A DNA stretch of 64,000 nt from Palsa-1400 sp036501625 (lineage in GTDB: Bacteria; Verrucomicrobiota; Verrucomicrobiia; Limisphaerales; Palsa-1400): positions 1-64,000 of the forward strand of contig DASXZY010000038.1 in the NCBI GenBank assembly GCA_036501625.1. Reading direction: 5' to 3'. A program made the position numbers and the translations under genes. Positions 17,790-24,775 of this stretch are shown piece by piece. Numbering within the stretch: the stretch's first letter is position 1; each line of letters opens with the position of its first letter. Below the pieces are notes generated by a model. The model worked only from the letters and a program-made list of their open reading frames with translations. It was not told the DNA's origin and ran no database searches.

Positions 17790-19087
17790 CCCGGCCCGCC
17801 GCCTCTCCCATGCCACTGCCCGGCGTCATTGAAATCCTGCCATTGGATGCGCCTGTTTCCGCGACGGTCACCGTGCCCGGCTCGAAGAGCATCACCAACC
17901 GTGCGCTGGCGCTGGCGGCGCTGGCGGAGGGCGAGTCTGTTCTGCGCGGCGCGCTCTGGAGCGAGGATACGCAAATCATGACCGGCGCGCTGCGGCAGCT
18001 TGGCTTTGAAATCGCGGTGGAACTGGACGAGTGGGAATTCTGCAATCGCACGATTCGCATTCGCGGCCAGGGCGGACGCATTGCCAACGGCGGCACAGCA
18101 GAGCAGCCGCTGGATTTGTTTGTGGGCAACGCGGGCACGGCGGCGCGATTTCTGGCCGCGCTGGTTTGCCTTGGGCGCGGCGTTTATCGGCTGCGCGGCG
18201 TTGAGCGCATGCGCGAACGCCCGCAGGCGGCGCTGGTGGCGGCATTGAGGGAACTGGGTTATCGCGTCGATTCTGCCAATGGCCGGCTGCCTCTGGAGAT
18301 TCACGGCGGCGGACCGCGGCCGGGCCGCTGCCAAGTCGATATTTCCGAAAGTTCGCAGTTCGCTTCTGCGCTGTTGTTGTGCGCCGGCGCCGGCGGCTGG
18401 ACAGTGGAATGCAGCGGGCAATCGGAGGAAGAGGCTCCGTATGTCGCCATGACGCGGCAATTGGTCGCGGCTTTTCCCAGCGCTGGCGGGGAATTTCAAA
18501 TCGAGGCCGATGCCTCCAGCGCCAGTTACTTTTGCGGGGCCGGCTGGCTGATGCGCCCGGGCGCGGCAATCAGCGTGGCTGCGTTCCCGAAATCGGACTG
18601 GCAAATTGACGCGGCGTTTCCCCGCTTTTTGCCGCTGCCGGCCGAGGTGTCGCGCCGCCGCGATTTGGGCGACAGCATCATGACTGCCATCGTGCTGGCG
18701 CCCTTTGGGGACAAGCCCGCTCGATTCCGGGATTTGGAGCGTCTGCGCGCGCAGGAGTGCGAGCGTGTCGCGGCATTGAAAAATGAGCTGGCCAAATGCG
18801 GGGCCAAAGTGGTGGAAGAGGAAAACGATTTGACCGTTTTCCCCGCGGCTGGCGGATTGCATGGAGCGCAAATCGAGACCTATAATGACCATCGCATGGC
18901 GATGTGCTTTGCCATCCTTGGATTGAAAATTGGGGGCATTTGCATCAAGAATCCTTCCTGCGTGAAGAAAACGTTTCCCAATTTTTTCCAGAAACTTGCG
19001 GGCCGCCCGCCCGCCGGGCTCGGCGCGGCCATCCTGGATGCGCGCGCGGCCAGCCCGCTGGCGGAGGCGGAATTGTTCGCGGAATAA
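17786..19087 (+). CDS. aroA: 3-phosphoshikimate 1-carboxyvinyltransferase (EPSP synthase)
   Basis: 433 aa, the sixth step of the shikimate pathway (phosphoenolpyruvate plus shikimate 3-phosphate gives EPSP). The start is the ATG overlapping the tyrA stop; the long frame further upstream is non-coding extension across tyrA. Motifs: 'VPGSKSITNRALALAALAEG' (phosphate binding), 'LFVGNAGTAARFLAALVCLG', 'RMRERP', 'DASSASYF', 'RLRAQECERVAALKNELAKCG' and 'YNDHRMAMCFAILGL'. It is 8 bp before cmk; aroA-cmk adjacency is common in bacteria. Confidence 0.95.
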   Translation: MTRPAASPMPLPGVIEILPLDAPVSATVTVPGSKSITNRALALAALAEGESVLRGALWSEDTQIMTGALRQLGFEIAVELDEWEFCNRTIRIRGQGGRIANGGTAEQPLDLFVGNAGTAARFLAALVCLGRGVYRLRGVERMRERPQAALVAALRELGYRVDSANGRLPLEIHGGGPRPGRCQVDISESSQFASALLLCAGAGGWTVECSGQSEEEAPYVAMTRQLVAAFPSAGGEFQIEADASSASYFCGAGWLMRPGAAISVAAFPKSDWQIDAAFPRFLPLPAEVSRRRDLGDSIMTAIVLAPFGDKPARFRDLERLRAQECERVAALKNELAKCGAKVVEEENDLTVFPAAGGLHGAQIETYNDHRMAMCFAILGLKIGGICIKNPSCVKKTFPNFFQKLAGRPPAGLGAAILDARAASPLAEAELFAE

Positions 19088-19095
19088 GGAGCCAT

Positions 19096-19749
19096 TTGAA
19101 CGCGACGAACACAGTCATCGCCATTGACGGCACCAGTGCCAGCGGCAAGAGCACCAACGCGCGGCTGGTAGCGCAGGCGCTGGGTTACATCTACGTCGAT
19201 ACCGGCGCGATGTACCGCACGCTGGCCTGGTATTGCCTGCAAAAGAAAGTCGATGTCCACGATGCCAAAGCCGTGGCCGCGCTGTGCCGCCGCTGGCCCG
19301 CTGCGCTGCAATGCGCCGAACAAAAAGTGCGCATGCTGGTGGATGGCTATTTTCCGGAAAAGGAAGTCCGCACCGTCCCGGTGACCGAGGCCGTCTCGCA
19401 AGTGGCCGCCGTGCCGCAAGTGCGGCGCTGGATGAAAGAGAAACAGCGCGAGTGCCTGCGCTTCGGCAACTTGGTCATGGAAGGCCGGGACATCGGCACT
19501 AATATTTTTCCCGAAACCAACTTTAAGTTTTACCTGGACGCCAGCCTTTCGGAGCGCGCCAAGCGCCGCGCGGCGGAAGGCGTGCAGGAAAACCTGGCCG
19601 CCCGCGACCAGCGCGACAGCCAGCGGGCCGAGGCTCCGCTGATGATCGCGCTCGGCGCTGTAGTCATAAATAATTCCAACCTGACGCCGGAGCAAACGAG
19701 CGCGATGATCCTGGAAAAAATCCGGGCCAGCCAGGCGGGCCGCCCCTGA
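19096..19749 (+). CDS. cmk: cytidylate kinase
   Basis: A 217-aa (d)CMP kinase. The start is set at a TTG (19096) because AAGGAG ends 4 nt upstream and the Walker A motif follows at the right distance ('TVIAIDGTSASGKSTNARLVA'). Other signatures: 'YIYVDTGAMYRTLAWYCLQ', 'LVMEGRDIGTNIFPETNFKFYLDAS' and 'RAKRRAAE'. Most Cmk proteins have GPSGSGKGT at the P-loop; here it reads GTSASGKST, a mild deviation. It is the last gene of the tyrA-aroA-cmk unit. Confidence 0.92.
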   Translation: MNATNTVIAIDGTSASGKSTNARLVAQALGYIYVDTGAMYRTLAWYCLQKKVDVHDAKAVAALCRRWPAALQCAEQKVRMLVDGYFPEKEVRTVPVTEAVSQVAAVPQVRRWMKEKQRECLRFGNLVMEGRDIGTNIFPETNFKFYLDASLSERAKRRAAEGVQENLAARDQRDSQRAEAPLMIALGAVVINNSNLTPEQTSAMILEKIRASQAGRP

Positions 19750-19752
19750 TGT

Positions 19753-20841
19753 TTATTCCGTGCTGTCGCGCAGGCTGGCCATGCGCTGCTCCACGGCCTT
19801 CCTGATAATCGTCGCCCGTGCCAGCGCCGCCTCTTTGCTTTCTCCGGGAAACGCCTTCATTCGCGTCTTGAGCGCCGCCGATACTTCGCCATTGCGATCG
19901 CGCAGGGGCATCGTGACTTCCACGTCGCCGTGGTCCTTGAGATAATAAACCAGGCCGCGCTCGATGACGTCCTGCTCATATTGGGTGCCGGGCGTGCCGA
20001 TGCCCTTGCCGTTGAGGTCGCTCACGAGAACCGGCATGCCTGCTGATTTCGCGGCGTAAATTTTCAGGCCGAGCAGCCGCGGATACTTCCTCTTGATTTC
20101 CGCCGCCACGACTTCGGCAAAAGCTACCTTGGGTGTGTATTCGACTCTTGCATCGACGAACGAACATTGGGTGTCCGCCTTGCACCAGAATCCAATCCGC
20201 CCCGACATGAACGTGGTGTCGTTGATTACCAGCCCATTGGTCGGCGCGCCGGGCCTGGCGGGTGGGATAACCAGTTTGCCATCCAAAAAGCATCGAGTCC
20301 CGCTGCCGGTGCATTCGACGCGCAATTCCTGCCAGGCATCCCTGGGAATTGGCGTCTTCACACCGATGCCGAGCGTGTCATATGTTCGGCCGCCGACAAC
20401 CCGATGCCAAAGCAAATTGCCCGCCGTGCTGGCGCGCACCACGTAGAAATTGTCCGCGTCCCGCGCGCGCAAGACCACTCCGGCCATCGGATCAACGCCG
20501 CCGGAAATCTTGAAGCGCGTCGTGAAAACGAAATCCGAAAAAACCTCATTGGTAAACAGCAGCAGCGAATAATGGTCCGGCCGGGTGTCATCAGAACTGG
20601 CCGCGAGCACGGAATGCGTGGTGACGGTGGCTTTGGCCTGCGGCGAAATCGGCGCCAGGGTGGGCGGGACAAGTTCTTCCACCACCTTCCAGTTCCCCGG
20701 CTGCCCCGCGCCGTTCACGAGACTGGCGAAGCCGGGCGGCATCCGGCCCGCGGAATCCTTGCCGAAATCGAAATTGATTTTGGCGGCCCTGGCTGTGCAA
20801 ACCAGGCCCGCCAAAATCGAGGCCAAACAAAACATCCGCAT
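19753..20841 (-). CDS. exported DUF1080/concanavalin-like protein with extra C-terminal domain
   Basis: 362 aa, starting at the ATG 20841 with a short signal peptide (MRMFCLASILAGLVCTARA). Residues about 20-245 form a beta-sandwich like the DUF1080 (3-keto-disaccharide hydrolase-like) or LamG fold: 'DHYSLLLFTNEVFSDFVFTTRFKI', 'MAGVVLRARDADNFYVVRAS' and 'GRIGFWCKADTQCSFVDARV'. The last 115 residues are a separate, charged domain I do not recognise ('GIGTPGTQYEQDVIERGLVYYLKDHGDVEV'). TAGGGT lies 7 nt before the ATG with TTTTCA 16 bp further up, a leaderless-type promoter. It converges on cmk with a 3-bp gap. Confidence 0.65.
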   Translation of the reverse strand: MRMFCLASILAGLVCTARAAKINFDFGKDSAGRMPPGFASLVNGAGQPGNWKVVEELVPPTLAPISPQAKATVTTHSVLAASSDDTRPDHYSLLLFTNEVFSDFVFTTRFKISGGVDPMAGVVLRARDADNFYVVRASTAGNLLWHRVVGGRTYDTLGIGVKTPIPRDAWQELRVECTGSGTRCFLDGKLVIPPARPGAPTNGLVINDTTFMSGRIGFWCKADTQCSFVDARVEYTPKVAFAEVVAAEIKRKYPRLLGLKIYAAKSAGMPVLVSDLNGKGIGTPGTQYEQDVIERGLVYYLKDHGDVEVTMPLRDRNGEVSAALKTRMKAFPGESKEAALARATIIRKAVEQRMASLRDSTE

Positions 20842-20891
20842 GAAATCCACCCTAGCAAAAACGCGCCCGTTGAAAAGCCGCAATATCGATC

Positions 20892-20920
20892 TTGACACGC
20901 GCCGGGCGTGCTGGCATGGT
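20892..20920 (+). promoter_or_regulatory. promoter of a short transcription unit
   Basis: A perfect TTGACA (20892-20897) and CATGGT (20915-20920) are separated by 17 bp. Transcription is predicted to begin near 20927, just before the ATG of the small ORF at 20931, and to end at the terminator at 21088-21123, giving an RNA of about 190 nt. Confidence 0.5.
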
Positions 20921-20930
20921 TCCCCGGCAC

Positions 20931-21062
20931 ATGCGAAAGACGGGCACAATTCATTTTGGCGAATACGCGAACTGGTCCCCGCGGACGGTTAAGCGCTTCT
21001 CCCGTCTCTATTGGCGCTCCACCATGACGCCGCATCCCGGCCAGCAGGAGGAATCGAACTAG
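20931..21062 (+). CDS. 43-aa basic small protein candidate
   Basis: The reading frame from ATG 20931 to TAG 21060-21062 encodes a 43-aa basic peptide: it starts MRKTGTIHFGEYANW, continues SPRTVKRFSRLYWRS and ends TMTPHPGQQEESN. An in-frame ATG at 20916 lies inside the predicted -10 and is unlikely to be used. The ORF fits exactly between a promoter and an intrinsic terminator and has no other annotated neighbour on its strand. The codons look like those of neighbouring genes. No known domain is recognised. Alternatively the transcript may be a non-coding RNA of about 190 nt. Confidence 0.45.
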   Translation: MRKTGTIHFGEYANWSPRTVKRFSRLYWRSTMTPHPGQQEESN

Positions 21063-21087
21063 ACCGCGCCCAATATAAAGATTTTCC

Positions 21088-21123
21088 AGCCTGCTCGCCG
21101 AAAGGCCGCAGGCTCTTTTTTTT
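21088..21123 (+). terminator. intrinsic terminator directly upstream of the MFS gene
   Basis: AGCCTGC (21088-21094) pairs with GCAGGCT (21108-21114), followed by C and eight T residues ending at 21123. It closes the short unit begun at 20892. The MFS reading frame starts 3 nt after the T run, so the hairpin could also act as an attenuator for that gene. Confidence 0.75.
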
Positions 21124-21125
21124 CC

Positions 21126-22328
21126 ATGATCACAAAAGATTCCAGCTTGATGTCCCGATTGCGGGCGCTGCCGCGCCCGGCTTGGGTCTTGTTTCTCGGC
21201 ACCTTCCTGAACAAGTTCGGCACGTTCGTCATGCCGTTTTTGACACTCTACTTGACGCAGCGCGGGTTCTCACTGGGCGCCGCCGGGATGGCCATCAGCG
21301 CTTACGGCATCGGCAGCCTCATGGCGGCGGTCATGGGCGGGCATCTGGCGGACAAGATCGGGCGCCGCAAAACCATCGCGCTTTCGATGTTCTCGGTCGC
21401 GGCGGCGATGGTGCTTCTGTCGCAATCGCGAAGCCTTCCGGCCATCATCGCATCGACCTGGCTGGCGGCTTTGACCGGCGAAATGTACCGCCCGGCCAGC
21501 AGCGCGCTCCTGGCGGACTTGGTGCCGTCGGAACTGCGCGTGACCGCCTACGCCGCCTACCGCCTTGCGTTCAACGCCGGCTTCGCCTTCGGGCCGGCCA
21601 TGGCGGGCTTCCTCGCCACGCGCGGCTACTTCTGGCTGTTCGCCGGAGACGCGGCGACCTCCGTGCTGTTTGGGTTGATCGCGCTCGCGGCCTTGCCTCG
21701 CGCGCTGCCATCCCGGCGCGATGAAGGCAGTTGGGGCCGCGATTTTAAAACGCTGGCCGGGGATCAAAATCTTCGGCGCGTTTTGCTGGCCTCGTTTGCG
21801 ATCGCGCTGGTGTTTTTGCAGATCAGTTCCACCTTCAGCCTGCACGTGACGCGGCTGGGCTTCCCGCCTTCGACCTACGGGCTGATTCTCTCGCTCAACG
21901 GCGTGCTGATCGTCATATGCGAGTTGCCGATGACCTCGCTGACCCGCCGCTTCCCCGCGCGTTTCATGATGGCGGCGGGCCACTTGCTGGTCGGAGCCGG
22001 ATTCTCGCTAAACGCTTTCGCGCATCAGATGAGCGGCCTGGCCGCGTGCGTGATTATTCTGACCATCGGAGAAATGGCTGCAATGCCGGTGACGGCCGCG
22101 TACATAGCGGATTTGGCGCCGCCGCATTTGCGCGGGCGTTACATGGGGGCGTATTCGTTGACGTGGTCGGCGGCCTTGATTTTCGCGCCGCAACTCGGCC
22201 TTCGGCTTTTCGGCGCCGCGCCCGGGATTTTATGGCTGGCGTGCTGGGCGTTGGCGATGGTCGCGGCGGCCATCGTGTGCCCGGCGTTCGGCCTGCGCCG
22301 CAAGGCTGGGCTTGTCTCCGAATCTTAA
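21126..22328 (+). CDS. MFS transporter (drug-export type)
   Basis: A 400-aa inner-membrane transporter with about 12 hydrophobic segments. The MFS motif A is visible as 'GGHLADKIGRRKTIALSMF' (about residues 75-93). An 'AYRLAFNAGFAFGPAMAGFLA' segment near residue 150 resembles antiporter motif C of drug exporters such as MdtH. Substrate is unknown. The start is uncertain: ATG 21126 sits 3 nt after a terminator T run, and an internal ATG at 21150 ('MSRLRALPRPAW') is an equally good start. No SD is visible at either. Confidence 0.8.
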   Translation: MITKDSSLMSRLRALPRPAWVLFLGTFLNKFGTFVMPFLTLYLTQRGFSLGAAGMAISAYGIGSLMAAVMGGHLADKIGRRKTIALSMFSVAAAMVLLSQSRSLPAIIASTWLAALTGEMYRPASSALLADLVPSELRVTAYAAYRLAFNAGFAFGPAMAGFLATRGYFWLFAGDAATSVLFGLIALAALPRALPSRRDEGSWGRDFKTLAGDQNLRRVLLASFAIALVFLQISSTFSLHVTRLGFPPSTYGLILSLNGVLIVICELPMTSLTRRFPARFMMAAGHLLVGAGFSLNAFAHQMSGLAACVIILTIGEMAAMPVTAAYIADLAPPHLRGRYMGAYSLTWSAALIFAPQLGLRLFGAAPGILWLACWALAMVAAAIVCPAFGLRRKAGLVSES

Positions 22329-22385
22329 TTCTCGATTTGACAGCAGTGCAGCCGTTGCAGGCAGATGCACTTTAGATTAGCGCCA

Positions 22386-22611
22386 GTGAAGGCGGCGTAT
22401 GACATGAGTTCTGCTGATAAAATCGGATGAAGGTTTTGCCATTGGCTGCCCCGCGCTGCCGGGCTGTTGGAGCCAGGGCAAAACTCGGGAAGAAGCCTTA
22501 AGCAACATCCGTGAAGCCATCCAACTTTGGATCGAGGCCGCCGAAGAAGCCATCCGGCGGGAGGCAGCCCAGGAAAATGAAGAAGCCGCCTCGGAACTTG
22601 TGACGATTTAA
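22386..22611 (+). pseudogene. HicB-family antitoxin, frameshifted
   Basis: From 22408 to TAA 22611 the frame encodes 67 residues beginning 'VLLIKSDEGFAIGCPALPGC' and continuing 'WSQGKTREEALSNIREAIQL', the core of type II HicB antitoxins (partial RNase-H-like fold). The frame has no start codon of its own: a TGA immediately precedes the V. A GTG at 22386 starts 'KAAYDMS' in another frame that would join smoothly if two bases were restored near 22409. I read this as a recent frameshift. No hicA toxin gene lies next to it. The tail overlaps the convergent GH43-like gene by 4 bp. Confidence 0.6.
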
Positions 22612-23642
22612 CGCGCCATGCCCAAAGTTGCGAAGAGATTTAATTTCCACTCATCCCGCCAGGCGATCTCGATCTCGGTTCCTTTAAATTGGATCGGGAG
22701 CCAGATGTAACGGCTGAGGGCGAGATCGGAGGGCATCCACCGGTCGGCCATGAAAATGAAGGCGTCCGGCTGGCCGGGCAGCGGCAGCACAAACGAGGAT
22801 TGCCCGCGAAAGGTCGTCGCTGCGTTCGTGCCAAGGCACGGATTGTCGTGCGCCGTCCAGGGGCCGAGGACGCGCGAGGCGGTGTAGTAATTGGCCGCGT
22901 TGGGGCGCCAGCCGGTGCAGGCGCTGGTGATGAGATAGTAGGTGCCTTGGTGCTTGAACATCGCCGGAGCTTCCCGATGATCTTGCGCCACCAGCACGTC
23001 GTTGGCCGTGGGTGAAAGATAGTCTTCGCTCAACTGGCAGATGCGCATGTCGTAGTTGTCTCGCGCGGAATAAATGTGGTAGGCCCGCCCGTCATCGTCC
23101 TGAAAAAGGTCCATGTCGCGCGACATGTTGCCATTGGGGCGGAAACTTTTCACGAATCGGTAAGGGCCGGTCACTTGATCGCTGACGGCGACGGCGGCCC
23201 GGGCCGCGTTGTAACCGCGCCCGCGCAATTCGAGATGGAACCACATCACGTAATGTCCGGTCTTGGCGTTATGGAGCGCTTTGGGACGTTCCATCACACA
23301 TCCGGAAGTGATGTCCGAATTCGTGTCGCTCGAAGGCGCGAGCGCCATGCCGAGGTCCTGCCAATTGTAGAGGTCCTTCGAGGAATAGACGCTGACTCCC
23401 TGCGACGAAGGCCGCCGGCCGCGTTTTTCACCAAACCAATACCAAGTGTCTCCGTCTCGCAGCATGCCACCGCCGTGGCAATTTATATGGCTGCCGCCTC
23501 CGACAGAGGGCCACAGTTGATCCGGCAGGAAGGAAGCGCGCGCAATGGCCGGTTCATTGGCGGGTTCGCCGGTCGCGCCATGGACGGGGGCCAGGAAGGA
23601 CGCCAGAAAGGCAGCCGCAAAGAGCAATGCGCAGTTTTTCAT
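22608..23642 (-). CDS. exported GH43-like glycosidase
   Basis: 344 aa with a signal peptide (MKNCALLFAAAFLASFLAPVHG). The order of motifs fits a five-bladed propeller of family GH43: 'HINCHGGGMLRDGDTWYWFGE' near residue 55, 'GVSVYSSKDLYNWQDLG' near 85, 'ERPKALHNAKTGHYVMWFHLE' near 118, 'SRDMDLFQDDDGRAYHIYSA' near 175, and 'EAPAMFKHQGTYYLITSACTGW' near 225 (candidate catalytic acid). GH43 members of this subtype act on beta-galactose-containing glycans, but substrate cannot be assigned. It is divergent from the methyltransferase with a 47-bp gap. Confidence 0.75.
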   Translation of the reverse strand: MKNCALLFAAAFLASFLAPVHGATGEPANEPAIARASFLPDQLWPSVGGGSHINCHGGGMLRDGDTWYWFGEKRGRRPSSQGVSVYSSKDLYNWQDLGMALAPSSDTNSDITSGCVMERPKALHNAKTGHYVMWFHLELRGRGYNAARAAVAVSDQVTGPYRFVKSFRPNGNMSRDMDLFQDDDGRAYHIYSARDNYDMRICQLSEDYLSPTANDVLVAQDHREAPAMFKHQGTYYLITSACTGWRPNAANYYTASRVLGPWTAHDNPCLGTNAATTFRGQSSFVLPLPGQPDAFIFMADRWMPSDLALSRYIWLPIQFKGTEIEIAWRDEWKLNLFATLGMAR

Positions 23643-23689
23643 GTTTCTCGATCTGTTCCTGTTTTAACTTCGTGAGGCCGATCATACAA

Positions 23690-24775
23690 ATGAAAACGGA
23701 AGAAGAAGCAAGCGGCGGGCTGGCGGAGCGAATGCGGAAGGAAATCCGGCGCCGCGGCCCGATGCCCTTCGCCCGCTTCATGGAACTGGCGCTCTACGCG
23801 CCGGGGCTGGGCTATTATGAGCGCCGGCGCGCGATCGGGCGCGGCGGGGATTTCTTTACGAGCGTGAGTGTCGGGCCGCTCTTTGGGCAGTTGCTCGCAT
23901 TTCAATTTGCCCAATGGGTGGACGCGGACTGCCCCGGCGGCGCGGTTCAATTCATCGAGGCCGGTCCTCACGACGGCGTGCTGGCATCCGACATTCTCGC
24001 GTGGATGGAGCGGCATCGGCCCGATTTGTTCGCGCGCCTGGAGTATTGGCTGTTGGAAACTTCGCCCATGCGCCGGGCGTGGCAGGAGGAAACCTTGCGC
24101 TTATGGCTGCCTAAGGTGAAGTGGGCGCCCGATGTTCAATCATTGTCCGTGAATGGAATCATCTTTTGCAACGAATTCCTGGATGCCCTGCCTGTTCACC
24201 GCCTTGCGTGGAGCACGGGGAAATGGCAGGAAGCCTGCGTTACGGTCCTCGACGGCGCGTTCGCGTGGGAATGGCGTCCCGCCACGGAAGCGCTGTGGCC
24301 GCGAATTCCCGCCGAATTGGCCGCGGCGCTTCCTGATGGATTCATGGTGGAAGTTTGCCCCGCCTCAACCGCATGGTGGATGGCGGCCGCCAGAAGTTTG
24401 TGGAGGGGAAAACTCGTGGCGATCGACTATGGGTATTCCAGCGGAGAACAGTTTCAGCCTAGCCGCGCCCAAGGGACGTTGCGAGCCTTCCGGCGGCACC
24501 ACGCCAGCGCCGATCTTTTGAGCGAACCGGGCGAACAGGACTTGACCGCGCACGTGGATTTTTCCACGCTCATCGAAGCCGGTGAATCTGCCGGTTTGCG
24601 CACCGAAGGGTTGGCGCGGCAATCCAAGTTCTTGACAGAAATCCTGGCTCGCGCGCGCCTGGCGGCGGATTCGTTTGGCCCGTGGGACGAGAAACAAACG
24701 CGGCAGTTCCAAACCCTCGCGCACCCGGAGCATCTTGGTCACTCGTTCCAGGCGCTCACGCAGTCGCGCTCTTAA
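23690..24775 (+). CDS. SAM-dependent methyltransferase, MidA/NDUFAF7 (COG1565) family
   Basis: 361 aa. 'GPMPFARFMELALYAPGLGYYERRRAIGRGGDFFTSVSVGPLFGQLLA' (about residues 24-71; broken here only for description) is diagnostic of the family. The SAM-binding segment 'VQFIEAGPHDGVLASDIL' has GPHDG where GxGxG is usual, and 'IIFCNEFLDALPVHR' is also typical. The mitochondrial homologue methylates an arginine of complex I; the bacterial substrate is unknown. ATG 23690 is chosen because the family N-terminus follows; the frame upstream adds an unrelated stretch. Its 3' end overlaps lptD (convergent) by 4 bp. Confidence 0.85.
   Translation: MKTEEEASGGLAERMRKEIRRRGPMPFARFMELALYAPGLGYYERRRAIGRGGDFFTSVSVGPLFGQLLAFQFAQWVDADCPGGAVQFIEAGPHDGVLASDILAWMERHRPDLFARLEYWLLETSPMRRAWQEETLRLWLPKVKWAPDVQSLSVNGIIFCNEFLDALPVHRLAWSTGKWQEACVTVLDGAFAWEWRPATEALWPRIPAELAAALPDGFMVEVCPASTAWWMAAARSLWRGKLVAIDYGYSSGEQFQPSRAQGTLRAFRRHHASADLLSEPGEQDLTAHVDFSTLIEAGESAGLRTEGLARQSKFLTEILARARLAADSFGPWDEKQTRQFQTLAHPEHLGHSFQALTQSRS

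Noticed and set aside
21040..21070. tRNA-like GTTCGATTCC on the minus strand
   Set aside because: Flanking sequence cannot form the T stem or acceptor stem; coincidental match inside the small ORF.
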